Positions 8,957 through 19,609 are shown, counted from the stretch's first letter. The stretch is DNA of 33,430 nt from Pseudomonadaceae bacterium (GCA_030602315.1 JAUVZY010000025.1:1-33430), one strand, 5' to 3'. A program made the numbers and translations. Notes: a model not told the origin generated them from the sequence alone.

Positions 8957-9780
8957 CGGCCGAACTGCAGCAGGCACTGATCGATTTGGTTCGCGCGGCC
9001 GGACGGGCGATCCTGCCGTACTGGCGCCAGGACGTAGCGGTGGCGCAAAAGGCCGATGACTCGCCGGTGACTGCCGCCGACATGGCCGCGCATCGCCTGC
9101 TGGTCGAGGGCCTGCAGGCGCTGGCGCCGGCGATTCCGGTGTTGTCCGAGGAAGACAGCGAGGTGCCGCTGGCGACGCGTCAGGGCTGGCAACGCTGGTG
9201 GCTGGTCGATCCGCTGGACGGCACCAAGGAGTTCATCGCCGGCAGCGAGGAGTTCACTGTCAACGTGGCGCTGATCGAAGCCGGGCGGCCGCTGTTCGGT
9301 GTGGTGGGCATACCCGCTAGCGGGCGCTGTTATTACGGCGGCGCGGCGCTCGGCGCCTGGCGGGCCGATCCGGGCGGCGCACCGATTGCCTTGCACGTGC
9401 GTCATCGTGAGGCGCCGCCGTATACCGTGGTGGCCAGTCGGCGCCATTCCAGTGCAGCGCAGGAGCGGTTGCTCGGCGGGCTGCGCGAGGCGTGGGGCGA
9501 GCTGGCGCTGGCCAATGTCGGCAGCTCGTTGAAGTTCTGCCTGCTGGCCGAAGGCGCTGCCGATTGCTATCCGCGCCTGTCACCCACTTCGCAGTGGGAC
9601 ACCGCCGCCGCCCAGGCGGTACTCGAAGGCGCGGGCGGCGAGGTGCTCGCGGTGGACGGCCGGCCATTGCACTACCCGCCGCGCGAGAGCTGGTTGAATC
9701 CCGGTTTTCTGGCCCTGCCGGCAGACGCTGGCTGGAAGCCCGTACTGCTGCAGGCCGCCCAGCGCAGCGCGGCCGACTGA
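8950..9780 (+). CDS. cysQ: 3'(2'),5'-bisphosphate nucleotidase CysQ
   Basis: 276-residue member of the inositol-monophosphatase-like, lithium-sensitive metal phosphatases. CysQ removes the 3'-phosphate from PAP (3'-phosphoadenosine 5'-phosphate) formed during sulfate assimilation. Metal-binding motifs are present: SEED around E67/E68, DPLDGTKEF (87-95, with D87 and D90), and the C-terminal WDTAAAQAVLEGAGG. The start at 8950 is preceded by GGGGAGAG inside the nudE end, giving a 7-base overlap. The pairing with nudE, another nucleotide-waste enzyme, is standard. It converges on the thioesterase gene, with only 13 bases between them. Confidence 0.93.
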   Translation: MVTAELQQALIDLVRAAGRAILPYWRQDVAVAQKADDSPVTAADMAAHRLLVEGLQALAPAIPVLSEEDSEVPLATRQGWQRWWLVDPLDGTKEFIAGSEEFTVNVALIEAGRPLFGVVGIPASGRCYYGGAALGAWRADPGGAPIALHVRHREAPPYTVVASRRHSSAAQERLLGGLREAWGELALANVGSSLKFCLLAEGAADCYPRLSPTSQWDTAAAQAVLEGAGGEVLAVDGRPLHYPPRESWLNPGFLALPADAGWKPVLLQAAQRSAAD

Positions 9781-9793
9781 GCGCGCCGATGGG

Positions 9794-10243
9794 TTAGCGG
9801 TGCAGCACGTACTGGCCGCTGAACTTCACCGCTTCACGGCCCTGGCTGTCGAGAATGCGCGTCTCCAGCGTGAGGCGCGCCCGTCCCTTGCGCCGGTACA
9901 TGGCCTCGAAGCGCGCCCAGCTCTCCTCCGGCAGCGCCGGGCAGACCGCAACGGCATCGGCCACCACCGGCAGCGGATAGTCGATCGTTCCGCCCTGGAT
10001 GACGATATGCCCGTCTTCGATGCCGGCCTCCTGCTGGCGCAGCAGCAGCCAGCCCCAGCCAGCCAGCACCGCGGCGCCATACAGCGAGCCGCCGAACATG
10101 CTCGCGGTGTGGTTGGTATTGCCGGCTAGCGGCAATTGCAGGCGCAGCTCGTGCTGTTCCCAGGACAGCACGCGCAAGCCCATGGCGCGGGTCAGGGGGA
10201 TGTCGCGGTCGAACGCGGCTTGCAGCTGTTGTGCGGGCGTCAT
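9794..10243 (-). CDS. Hot-dog fold thioesterase, YiiD C-terminal-domain type
   Basis: 149-residue single-domain protein resembling the YiiD_C putative thioesterase family. N-terminal PLTRAMGLRVLSWEQHELRLQLPL is followed by NTNHTASMFGGSLYGAAVLAGW (central hot-dog helix) and the strands RARLTLETRILD and AVKFSGQYVLHR. In E. coli this domain is the C-terminal half of YiiD, fused to an acetyltransferase; here it stands alone. The acyl substrate is unknown. A good AAGGAG site lies six bases before the ATG. It follows the Cys-cluster gene by 27 bases and is probably cotranscribed with it. Confidence 0.82.
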   Translation of the reverse strand: MTPAQQLQAAFDRDIPLTRAMGLRVLSWEQHELRLQLPLAGNTNHTASMFGGSLYGAAVLAGWGWLLLRQQEAGIEDGHIVIQGGTIDYPLPVVADAVAVCPALPEESWARFEAMYRRKGRARLTLETRILDSQGREAVKFSGQYVLHR

Positions 10244-10270
10244 GCGGGTTCTCCTTGGCGCAGTCGGGCT

Positions 10271-10666
10271 TCAGGCCTTGGGCTGATAAGCGCAATGGCC
10301 GGGCCGTGGACCGATCTGCGGGTGATTGCGGCAGGTGTCCGGGCGCTTGTCATAGATACGGCAGAGGCGCGTCTGCGGATCGAGGTACAGGCAGTCGCCG
10401 TCGCTGCGGCGGCTGAGTGTGAAGATTTCGTGCTTTTGGTTGAAGTGCTCGACGATTCCGGCTTTCATCAGGCGACGGGCGATGTGCTTGGCCGGTTCGT
10501 CGCGTTCGAACGGGTCGACCAGCTGCATGCGGATCAGGTCGTCCACCCGCGTTTCCACCGGCAGGCTGCAGCAGGTGGCTTGGCAAGTGCGGCACATCCC
10601 GCTGCGGTAACGCGCCCAGGTTTCCAGGCGTTCGGGGTCGGCGGCGGCGATCAGGCGGTTCTTCAT
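10271..10666 (-). CDS. YkgJ-family cysteine-cluster protein
   Basis: 131-residue protein with conserved metal-ligand cysteines: MCRTCQATCC near the N-terminus, then DCLYLDPQTRLCRIYDKRP and DTCRNHP, with a final HC. This is the pattern of the zinc- or iron-chelating YkgJ/UPF0153 family, whose role is undefined. Start choice is uncertain: ATG 10666 (MKNRLIAAADP), ATG 10681 and ATG 10699 are in frame, but the last two lie in or next to a probable -10 (10695-10700), so 10666 is preferred. No clear ribosome binding site precedes it. It leads into the thioesterase gene. Confidence 0.8.
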   Translation of the reverse strand: MKNRLIAAADPERLETWARYRSGMCRTCQATCCSLPVETRVDDLIRMQLVDPFERDEPAKHIARRLMKAGIVEHFNQKHEIFTLSRRSDGDCLYLDPQTRLCRIYDKRPDTCRNHPQIGPRPGHCAYQPKA

Positions 10667-10694
10667 CGGTGAGGTCTGCATCGTGGGCTGCGGG

Positions 10695-10722
10695 ATCATA
10701 ATGGCCACGGAGGGAATTTCCA
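10695..10722 (-). promoter_or_regulatory. Candidate sigma-70 promoter of the Cys-cluster gene
   Basis: On the minus strand TGGAAA (10722-10717) and TATGAT (10700-10695) are separated by 16 bases, matching consensus at four and five of six positions. It would start transcription just before the ATG at 10681, leaving a leader of roughly 20 bases to the preferred start at 10666. Confidence 0.4.
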
Positions 10723-10837
10723 GCCCGCATGATGTCGAAAGGTCCAAGACGGCCGCGAGCCACCCGCGCCGCCTGCCTTCCCGCCAGGTGGCGCGAATTT
10801 TTCATTGCAAATGCCGACTAGTTGCCGAGGTTCCTCC

Positions 10838-13306
<2,469 letters not shown>

Positions 13307-13316
13307 CGCCGCTGAA

Positions 13317-13356
13317 CTCTGGCCGGGGCGACCCGGTCAGAGGAGGGTATTGTTTT
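13317..13356 (+). terminator. Probable terminator after glgP
   Basis: An 11-bp stem (13317-13327 with 13332-13342, one G-U pair) is closed by a GCGA tetraloop of the GNRA type. It starts ten bases after the glgP stop. A T-rich tract (TTGTTTTT) comes about eight bases after the stem rather than directly, so efficiency is uncertain. It separates glgP from fbp. Confidence 0.5.
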
Positions 13357-13404
13357 TCGAGACGCGCTAAACTGCGCGCCATTTCCATTGACGGAGCCCT
13401 CCTC

Positions 13405-14418
13405 ATGTCCCGTATCACCCTGAGCCGCTACCTCATCGAGCAGACCCGCAGCCACAACACCCCGGCCGATTTGCGTTTTCTCATCGAGGTGGTCGCGCGG
13501 GCCTGCAAGGCGATCAGCCACCAGGTTTCCAAGGGTGCGCTGGGCGGTGTCCTGGGCAGCATGGACACCGAGAACGTCCAGGGTGAGGTGCAGAAGAAGC
13601 TGGACGTGCTGTCCAACGAGATCCTGCTGGAGGCCAACGAGTGGGGCGGCCACCTGGCGGCCATGGCTTCGGAGGAAATGGAAAAGGTCTATCAGATTCC
13701 CGGCCGCTATCCCAAGGGTGCCTACCTGCTGGTATTCGACCCGCTGGATGGTTCCTCCAACATCGACGTGAACGTCTCGGTCGGCACCATCTTCTCCGTG
13801 CTGCGCTGCCCGGAGGAGTGCTTCACCCAGAATGACCACCTCGGCGAGGAGGCCTTCCTGCAGCCGGGCACCCAGCAGGTCGCCGCCGGTTACGCCATCT
13901 ACGGCCCGCAGACCATGCTGGTGCTGACCATGGGCAACGGCGTCAAGGGCTTCACCCTCGATCGCGAGCTGGGCAGCTTCGTGCTCACCCACGAGCACAT
14001 CCATGTGCCGCCGACCACCGCCGAGTTCGCCATCAACATGTCCAACCAGCGCCACTGGGAAGCCCCGGTGAACCGCTATGTGGACGAGCTGCTGCGCGGC
14101 AAGGAAGGCCCGCTGGGCAAGAACTACAACATGCGCTGGATCGCCTCGATGGTCGCCGACGTGCACCGCATCCTGACCCGCGGCGGTGTCTTCATGTATC
14201 CGCGTGATGACCGTGACCCAGGCAAGGCCGGCAAGCTGCGCCTGATGTACGAGGCCAACCCGATGGCGTTCATCATCGAGCAGGCTGGCGGTGCCGCAAC
14301 CAATGGTGTGCAGCGCATCCTCGAGATCCAGCCCGACTCGCTGCATCAGCGCGTACCGGTCTTCCTCGGCTCGAAGGAAGAAGTCGAGCGCATCACCGGC
14401 TACCACAACCAGGTCTGA
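13405..14418 (+). CDS. fbp: Fructose-1,6-bisphosphatase class 1
   Basis: 337-residue class I enzyme hydrolysing fructose 1,6-bisphosphate to fructose 6-phosphate in gluconeogenesis, which pseudomonads need because they lack a full Embden-Meyerhof glycolysis. The active-site block [14 protein letters not shown] (metal-binding aspartates) and the upstream [12 protein letters not shown] and ASEEME are present. The sugar-phosphate site appears around [18 protein letters not shown] and GGVFMYP. The length agrees with Pseudomonas Fbp. The start is preceded by CGGAG nine bases upstream. The frame is open far upstream into glgP, but that part is only a shadow. The DUF924 gene follows after three bases. 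Confidence 0.96.
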   Translation: MSRITLSRYLIEQTRSHNTPADLRFLIEVVARACKAISHQVSKGALGGVLGSMDTENVQGEVQKKLDVLSNEILLEANEWGGHLAAMASEEMEKVYQIPGRYPKGAYLLVFDPLDGSSNIDVNVSVGTIFSVLRCPEECFTQNDHLGEEAFLQPGTQQVAAGYAIYGPQTMLVLTMGNGVKGFTLDRELGSFVLTHEHIHVPPTTAEFAINMSNQRHWEAPVNRYVDELLRGKEGPLGKNYNMRWIASMVADVHRILTRGGVFMYPRDDRDPGKAGKLRLMYEANPMAFIIEQAGGAATNGVQRILEIQPDSLHQRVPVFLGSKEEVERITGYHNQV

Positions 14419-14421
14419 CCG

Positions 14422-15024
14422 ATGCACCAGCCCTGGCAGCCGCTGCTCGACTGGTGGTTCGGTAGCGAGCCGTCAGCGGCTGCGGTGATCAGGGCCAGGC
14501 AGCGGCTGTGGTTCGGCTACCGCGCGGAGCAGGACGCCGAGGCGCGCCAGCGCTTCGAGCCGCTGGTGCGGCAGGCGTTGGACGGGGTGCTGGACGACTG
14601 GTCCGGTGTGCCGGAAGGCTGGCTGGCGCTGCTTCTGTTACTCGACCAGTTGCCGCGAATGATCTTCCGCGGTCAGCCTAAAGCCTACGCTGGCGATGAA
14701 AAGGCCCAGCAACTGGTGCGTGATGGCCTGGCGCAGGGCGGCGACGTGCTGCTCGCGCCGATCCAGCGGGTGTTCGTCTACCTCGTTTTGGAGCACGCCG
14801 AGAGTCTGGTGCTGCAGGAACAGGCGGTCGTCCACTTCACCCAGCTCCTGGAGATGGTCGAACCGGAGGAGCGTCCGCTGTTCGAGGACTTTCGCCAGCA
14901 TGCCCTGCGCCACCGCGAGGTGGTGGCGCGCTTCGGGCGCTTTCCACATCGCAACTCCATCCTCGGGCGGGCTTCCAATGAGGCGGAGCAGACATTCCTC
15001 GCGGGACCGGGCTCACGCTTCTGA
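14422..15024 (+). CDS. DUF924 family protein
   Basis: 200-residue all-helical protein of the DUF924 family, which has a TPR-like fold and unknown function. Family hallmarks are WWFGSEPSA at the start, the strongly conserved LLLLDQLPRMIFRG (71-84), and GRFPHRNSILGR near residues 170-182. No catalytic motif can be recognised. The ATG lies three bases after the fbp stop, so translation is probably coupled to fbp. This link to gluconeogenesis is positional only. The ribosome binding site would lie inside the fbp end. Confidence 0.85.
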   Translation: MHQPWQPLLDWWFGSEPSAAAVIRARQRLWFGYRAEQDAEARQRFEPLVRQALDGVLDDWSGVPEGWLALLLLLDQLPRMIFRGQPKAYAGDEKAQQLVRDGLAQGGDVLLAPIQRVFVYLVLEHAESLVLQEQAVVHFTQLLEMVEPEERPLFEDFRQHALRHREVVARFGRFPHRNSILGRASNEAEQTFLAGPGSRF

Positions 15025-15118
15025 CCGCCCGGCTGGCCCAGGCCCGCGCCGATCGCCTCTAATAGCCTCGCCGCGGCCAGCCCGCCGGCGCTGTCTGCCC
15101 ATCGAAAGGATCTTTCCC

Positions 15119-15370
15119 ATGTCGCGTCACCTTCTGCTGATTGGCTGTGCCTTGCTGCTGGCTGCCTGCAACAAGATCACTCAGGAAAATTTCGCCCAGC
15201 TCGAGGCCGGCATGCCGCGTGCGCAGGTCGAGCAATTGCTCGGCAAGCCCAGCGAATGCGCCGGTGCGCTAGGCATGACCAGCTGCACCTGGGGGGACGA
15301 CAAACGTTTCATCAGCGTGCAGTTCGCCGGCGACAAGGTACTGATGTTTTCCGGCAAGGGCCTCAAGTAG
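15119..15370 (+). CDS. Small lipoprotein, SmpA/BamE-like fold
   Basis: 83-residue lipoprotein. The signal peptide MSRHLLLIGCALLLAAC has lipobox LAAC with C17 as the lipidated residue. The +2 residue is Asn, not Asp, so Lol sorting to the outer membrane is expected. The mature part carries LEAGMPRAQVEQLLGKPSEC, typical of the SmpA/BamE-like (DUF3862-type) helix-helix motif. WGDDKRFISVQFAGDKVLMFSGKGL then forms the strands. Mature cysteines C47 and C56 could form a disulphide. It is too short and divergent to be BamE itself. AAAGGA lies nine bases before the ATG. Function unknown. Confidence 0.85.
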   Translation: MSRHLLLIGCALLLAACNKITQENFAQLEAGMPRAQVEQLLGKPSECAGALGMTSCTWGDDKRFISVQFAGDKVLMFSGKGLK

Positions 15371-15489
15371 GGCGCGCCGGGCCGCTGCGGCAGGCGCTCA
15401 GGCCCGGGGCACTGACCTGTGGCATGCCGTGACGGGCGATCCCCGCTATGATCGATGGAAACACCGCCCTGTCGATTCGGAGCCTGACC

Positions 15490-16461
15490 ATGCTGACCCT
15501 GTACCCGGAGATCAAGCCCTACGCCCGGCATGAGCTGGCGGTGGAGCCGCCGCACGTGCTTTATGTGGACGAGAGTGGCTCTCCGGATGGCTTGCCAGTG
15601 GTGTTCATCCACGGCGGACCGGGCGCCGGCTGCGATGCCTCCAGCCGGCGTTTCTTTGACCCCAACGTTTACCGCATCGTCACCTTCGATCAGCGCGGCT
15701 GCGGACGTTCGACGCCGCATGCCAGCCTGGAGAACAACACCACCTGGCATCTGGTGGAGGATATGGAGCGCATCCGCCAGCACCTGGGCATCGACAAGTG
15801 GGTGCTGTTCGGCGGCTCCTGGGGCTCGACCCTGGCGCTCGCTTACGCACAAAAACATCCGCAGCGCGTCCATGCGTTGATCCTGCGCGGCGTGTTTCTC
15901 TGCCGCCGTGAGGATTTTCACTGGTTCTACCAGGAAGGTGCCGGCCGGATGTTCCCTGACTACTGGCACGACTACCTCGCGCCGATTCCGGCCGAAGAGC
16001 GCGGCGACATGATGAGCGCCTACTACCGGCGGCTCACCGGCAGCGATCAGATCGCCCAGATGGGCGCCGCCAAGGCCTGGTCCTGCTGGGAAGGTCGCAC
16101 CGCCACACTGCGCCCCAACCACCAGGTGGTCGAGCGCTTCACCGAGGTGCACCGGGCCATGTCGATCGCGCGCATCGAATGCCATTACTTCGTCAACGAC
16201 GCTTTCCTCGAGCCGAATCAGTTGCTGCGCGACATGCCGAAGATCGCCCACCTGCCGGGTGTCATCGTGCACGGGCGCTATGACGTGATCTGCCCGCTGG
16301 ACAATGCCTGGGCGCTGCACCAGGCGTGGCCGAACAGCGAGCTGCAGATCATCCGCGAGGCCGGTCATTCGGCCGCCGAGCCGGGCATCATCGATGCGCT
16401 GGTGCGTGCCACCGGCGAGATGGCGCGCCGCCTGCTCAACCTGCCGCCGGCGGATGCCTGA
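15490..16461 (+). CDS. pip: Proline iminopeptidase
   Basis: 323-residue alpha/beta hydrolase of peptidase family S33 that removes N-terminal proline from peptides. The oxyanion region HGGPGAGC (41-48) and DQRGCGRS (67-74) are present. The catalytic triad is visible as S110 in GGSWGS, D265 in HGRYDVICP, and H293 in EAGHSA. ATG 15490 follows CGGAG. An in-frame ATG 14 codons upstream lies next to a TATGAT that could be the -10 (15447-15452), so 15490 is preferred. The stop overlaps the dtd start by one base (TGATG), implying coupled translation. The pip-dtd pair is conserved in Pseudomonas. Confidence 0.94.
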   Translation: MLTLYPEIKPYARHELAVEPPHVLYVDESGSPDGLPVVFIHGGPGAGCDASSRRFFDPNVYRIVTFDQRGCGRSTPHASLENNTTWHLVEDMERIRQHLGIDKWVLFGGSWGSTLALAYAQKHPQRVHALILRGVFLCRREDFHWFYQEGAGRMFPDYWHDYLAPIPAEERGDMMSAYYRRLTGSDQIAQMGAAKAWSCWEGRTATLRPNHQVVERFTEVHRAMSIARIECHYFVNDAFLEPNQLLRDMPKIAHLPGVIVHGRYDVICPLDNAWALHQAWPNSELQIIREAGHSAAEPGIIDALVRATGEMARRLLNLPPADA

Positions 16462-16898
16462 TGAAGGCGCTCATCCAGCGCGTCCGGCACGCCCGGGTCG
16501 AAGTGGCTGGCGAGATCATCGGCAGTATCGATCAGGGGCTGCTGGTGTTCGTCGGTGTCGAGCGCGAAGACGACCGTGCACGGGCCGACAAGCTGCTCGC
16601 CAAACTGCTGCGGTATCGGGTGTTCGGCGATGAACAGGGGCGGATGAACCGCTCCTTGCAGGACGTGGGCGGCGGACTGTTGCTGGTGTCGCAGTTCACC
16701 CTGGCGGCCGATACGGCAAGCGGTCTGCGGCCGAGCTTCTCCAGCGCGGCGCCGCCAGCGCTGGGTGAGCAACTCTACGATTATCTGGTGGCTCAGGCGC
16801 GGGCGCTGCACGCGTCGGTGGCCTGTGGGCGTTTCGGCGCCGACATGCAGGTGAGCCTGCTCAACGACGGGCCGGTAACCTTCCTGCTGGAAAGCTGA
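16461..16898 (+). CDS. dtd: D-aminoacyl-tRNA deacylase
   Basis: 145-residue chirality-proofreading enzyme that hydrolyses D-aminoacyl-tRNA (and glycyl-tRNA-Ala), preventing D-amino acids entering proteins. The start [15 protein letters not shown] is canonical. The two family signatures are present: SQFTLAAD (core site SQxxL) and NDGPVTF near the C-terminus (GPVT loop). The length equals that of E. coli Dtd (145). ATG 16461 shares a base with the pip stop; longer frames upstream are pip shadows. It converges on the lytic transglycosylase gene with six bases between the stops and no room for a separate terminator. Confidence 0.96.
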   Translation: MKALIQRVRHARVEVAGEIIGSIDQGLLVFVGVEREDDRARADKLLAKLLRYRVFGDEQGRMNRSLQDVGGGLLLVSQFTLAADTASGLRPSFSSAAPPALGEQLYDYLVAQARALHASVACGRFGADMQVSLLNDGPVTFLLES

Positions 16899-16904
16899 GC
16901 CGGC

Positions 16905-18209
16905 TCAGCGTGCGGCGGCGCGCTCCGGCGGCTCCTGGCGCAGCCGCTGCAGCAGCTGATGGGTCGGATAGCCGTCGGCCGGCCAGCCGAGACGCTGCTG
17001 ATAGGCGCGGATGGCGCGGCGGGTGTTGGCGCCGATGATGCTGTCGGCGCTGCCCGGGTTGAGCCCGAGGCTGGCCAGGCGCTCCTGCAGCTCGATACGT
17101 TCGGTCCGGCTCAGCGGACGATCGTCGCGCGGCCAGCCGGCGCGGATCACCCCGCCGCCCTGTAGGCGCTCGGCCAGCAGGTTGACGCCCAGCCCGTAGG
17201 AGGTCGAGTTGTTGTAGCGCAGTACGCTGCGGAAGTTGCCGTACACCAGAAACGCCGGGCCGCGATGGCCGGCGGGCAGCAGCAGCGCGGCGGCGTCATC
17301 CGGCGCGTTGGCCGGAATGCCACGTACACCGAGCGCCCGCCACTCGCCGGCGCTCTTGCGTACTTCGGGATCGGCCAGCGAGAAATCGAACGCCGCCGGC
17401 AGCTCCACCTCGTGTCCCCAGCGTTCGCCCTGGCGCCAGCCGCTGCTGCGCAGGTAATGGGCCGCGGAGGCCAGGGCGTCGGCCGAGCTGTCCCAGATGT
17501 CGCGGCGGCCGTCGCCGTCGAAATCCACCGCATAGTCCTGGAAGGTCGTGGGGATGAACTGGGTCTGCCCCATGGCGCCGGCCCACGAACCCTGCATGCG
17601 CTCGGCGCGCACGTCGCCCTGCTCGAGGATGCGCAGCGCGGCGATCAACTGGCTGCGGGCGAACTCCGGACGGCGCCCCTCGTGGGCAAGGGTGGCCAGC
17701 GAGCGGATCACCGAACGGCTGCCCATGATCTGGCCGAAGTTGCTCTCCATGCCCCAGATCGCCACCAGCGTGTGGCGGTCGACGCCATAGCGCTGCTCGA
17801 TGCGCTGCAGCAGGTCGGCATGCTCGCGTAGCAGACGGCGCCCACTGGCGACCCGCTGGGCAGACAGCGCCGACTCGAGGTATTCCCACACCGGGCGGTT
17901 GAACTCCGGCTGGCTGCGATCGGCCTCGATGATCTTCGGATCGGGCGTCATGCCGGCGAAGGTTCGATCAAACAGGCTCGCCGAGATGCCGGCGGCCAGG
18001 GCTTCGGCGCGAAACTCCTGCAGCCATTGCGCGAAACTGCGCTCCTGTTGCGGGGCGACGACCGCGAGCGGGGCCGGCGGCGTTTCGGTTGCCGCTTGGG
18101 CCTGCAGGCTCTGCTGGATCGGTTGCGCCGCGCAGGCGACGACCAGGCCAAGGATTGGCAGCGGGAAGAGCGCGCGTCTTAGCAGGACATGGGAGCGGAT
18201 GGAGCGCAT
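16905..18209 (-). CDS. Lytic murein transglycosylase, MltB/SltB family (SltB3-like), with PG-binding domain
   Basis: 434 residues. The signal peptide has a probable lipobox (LVVAC, C26). The catalytic SLT_2 domain spans about 55-350, with catalytic E155 in IWGMESNFG and the conserved AGAMGQTQFIPTTF (210-223). An EF-hand-like DFDGDGRRD loop (229-237) corresponds to the calcium loop of Slt35. A C-terminal peptidoglycan-binding domain lies at about 367-425 (LQERLASLGLNPG, NTRRAIRAYQQRLG). The enzyme cleaves peptidoglycan to 1,6-anhydromuropeptides. The domain layout and the nearby holA/lptE/leuS resemble PAO1 SltB3 as I recall it, so I leave the symbol blank. It lies 61 bases after arfA on the same strand. 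Confidence 0.9.
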   Translation of the reverse strand: MRSIRSHVLLRRALFPLPILGLVVACAAQPIQQSLQAQAATETPPAPLAVVAPQQERSFAQWLQEFRAEALAAGISASLFDRTFAGMTPDPKIIEADRSQPEFNRPVWEYLESALSAQRVASGRRLLREHADLLQRIEQRYGVDRHTLVAIWGMESNFGQIMGSRSVIRSLATLAHEGRRPEFARSQLIAALRILEQGDVRAERMQGSWAGAMGQTQFIPTTFQDYAVDFDGDGRRDIWDSSADALASAAHYLRSSGWRQGERWGHEVELPAAFDFSLADPEVRKSAGEWRALGVRGIPANAPDDAAALLLPAGHRGPAFLVYGNFRSVLRYNNSTSYGLGVNLLAERLQGGGVIRAGWPRDDRPLSRTERIELQERLASLGLNPGSADSIIGANTRRAIRAYQQRLGWPADGYPTHQLLQRLRQEPPERAAAR

Positions 18210-18270
18210 GAGCCGGTCTCGAAGGGACGATCGGTGGCAGACCTTATCACGGTTTGCCGGGCTTGGCTTT

Positions 18271-18429
18271 TCAGGCCGCCGAAAGGACCGAAGCCTCCAG
18301 GTCGTGGAACCGGGAGGCTTCGCGGCGGTAGCTGCCTTTGCCCTTGGCGGGCGTTTCCTGGCGACTGCGAAAGAGCGGTTGCGCCACCAGGGACTTGGCC
18401 TTGTTCGGCCGTTTCGATCGCTTGCTCAT
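18271..18429 (-). CDS. arfA: ArfA, alternative ribosome-rescue factor
   Basis: Small gene of 52 codons plus stop. ArfA recruits RF2 to ribosomes stalled at the end of non-stop mRNAs when tmRNA fails. The basic start MSKRSKRPNKAKSLVAQ is followed by the family signature PLFRSRQETPAKGKGSYRR; E. coli ArfA has PLFRQR and KKGKGSYMRK at the same places. GAGGTG lies upstream of the ATG, and a strong sigma-70 promoter 27-54 bases before the start serves this gene. The last third of the coding region contains a perfect 10-bp inverted repeat, as in other arfA genes where the hairpin causes mRNA truncation. Identification is by eye but the motif match is distinctive. Confidence 0.88.
   Translation of the reverse strand: MSKRSKRPNKAKSLVAQPLFRSRQETPAKGKGSYRREASRFHDLEASVLSAA
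18289..18322 (-). promoter_or_regulatory. Intragenic hairpin in the arfA message
   Basis: CGAAGCCTCC and GGAGGCTTCG (plus coordinates 18289-18298 and 18313-18322) form a perfect 10-bp stem inside the arfA coding end. A further GGT/ACC pairing is possible inside the loop, and CCGCCG/CGGCGG pairing outside a bulge. No T run follows, so RNase III cleavage fits better than intrinsic termination. In known arfA genes such structures yield a non-stop mRNA that tmRNA normally represses. Confidence 0.75.
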
Positions 18430-18455
18430 GGGGCACCTCGTGATGTGACGGGCGC

Positions 18456-18483
18456 ATCATAGGAGCTGTGCAGGTTTTGTCCA
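18456..18483 (-). promoter_or_regulatory. Sigma-70 promoter of arfA
   Basis: On the minus strand TGGACA (18483-18478) and TATGAT (18461-18456) are separated by 16 bases. Each matches the consensus at five of six positions. It is one of the best promoters in the window. It makes arfA transcription independent of the upstream leuS-lptE-holA operon, and may also feed the transglycosylase gene. Confidence 0.7.
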
Positions 18484-18543
18484 GTCGCCACGGGCAAGGC
18501 GGCCGATGATCCGGGCTTTCAGCGGGATGGACGGCGCGGCGCT

Positions 18544-19578
18544 TCAGCTCAGGCGGTCGATGCGCTTGCCGGCCAGTTGCAGGCACAGGCTGGCGAGACC
18601 GATCCAGGGATCACCTTCGGCCTGCCCTTTGATCTGCGCGTCGATGCGCTGGGCTTGGCACAGCATCTGCCCCCAGCGTGCCGCGGTGTGGCGCTGCAGG
18701 GCGCGGGTCAGCAGGGGGCGGCGCTTGTCCCAGACCGGCGGGCGCATCTGCCCAAAGGCGCGGTCGAGCGGTACGCCCTGGGCGAACAGCGCGGCGAGGG
18801 TGGCCAGCTGGCGCAGCTCGCGGGCCAGCGCCCAGAGGATCACCGGCGCCTCGACCCCTTCGCCGCGCAGCCCCTCGAGCATGCGCAGGCTGTGCGCCGC
18901 CTGCCCGGCGAGCGCGGCATCGAGCAGGCCGAACACGTCATAGCGGGCGCTTTCGGCCACGGCAGCCTGGACCGTCTCGGCCGTCAGCTGATTGCCGTCG
19001 GCCAGGAGCTTGAGCTTTTCGATCTCCTGTGCGGCGGCGAGCAGGTTGCCCTCGACCCGGGCGGCAATCAGCTCGATCGCCTCGGGCGTGGCGGCGAGTC
19101 CGGCCTTGCCGAGCCGCTGGCTGATCCACTGCGGCAGCTGTGCGGCGTCCACCGGCCAGATCTGCAGGAACTGGCAGTCGGGGCCGTCGATCAGCGCCTT
19201 GGCCCACTTGGTCTTCTGTGCGCTGCCGTCGAGCTTGGGCAGGCTGATCAGCAGGAGGGTGTCGGGGGCGGGGCGGGCGAGGTAGTCGAGCAGCACGGCT
19301 GCACCCTTGTCGCCGGGCTTGCCGTTGGGGATGCGCAGCTCCAGCAGACGGCGGCTGGCGAACAACGACAGGCTGGCGCCGGCCTCGTGCAGCTGGCCCC
19401 AGTCGAAGCCGGCCTCGGCGTTGAACACCTGGCGCTCGTCGAACCCTTGCGCCCGCGCCGCCTGGCGGATGGCATCGGCGGCTTCCTGGCAGAGCAGCGG
19501 CTCGTCGCCGCTGATCGCATAGACCGGTGCCAGGGCGCCCTGCAGGTGCTTGGACAGTTGGGCGGGCGAGAGCTTCAT
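18544..19578 (-). CDS. holA: DNA polymerase III delta subunit
   Basis: 344-residue clamp-loader wrench subunit that opens the beta sliding clamp in the DnaX complex. MKLSPAQLSKHLQGALAPVYAISGDEPLLCQEAADAIR is the typical N-terminus. Domain I (about 1-140) holds the degenerate AAA+ fold with SLPKLD, domain II spans about 145-210, and domain III is the C-terminal helical bundle with ALARELRQLATL. ATG 19578 is preferred; the frame runs upstream into lptE only as a shadow. It is third in the leuS-lptE-holA operon, 31 bases after lptE. The length and operon position are standard for gammaproteobacteria. Confidence 0.94.
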   Translation of the reverse strand: MKLSPAQLSKHLQGALAPVYAISGDEPLLCQEAADAIRQAARAQGFDERQVFNAEAGFDWGQLHEAGASLSLFASRRLLELRIPNGKPGDKGAAVLLDYLARPAPDTLLLISLPKLDGSAQKTKWAKALIDGPDCQFLQIWPVDAAQLPQWISQRLGKAGLAATPEAIELIAARVEGNLLAAAQEIEKLKLLADGNQLTAETVQAAVAESARYDVFGLLDAALAGQAAHSLRMLEGLRGEGVEAPVILWALARELRQLATLAALFAQGVPLDRAFGQMRPPVWDKRRPLLTRALQRHTAARWGQMLCQAQRIDAQIKGQAEGDPWIGLASLCLQLAGKRIDRLS

Positions 19579-19609
19579 GGGCAGATGGCCGCCGCAGCGG
19601 CCAGAGGGC

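Noticed and set aside
18179..18586. 135-residue minus-strand frame across the arfA region
   Set aside because: It is another frame over the real arfA and has no family resemblance; the 52-codon frame carries the ArfA motifs.
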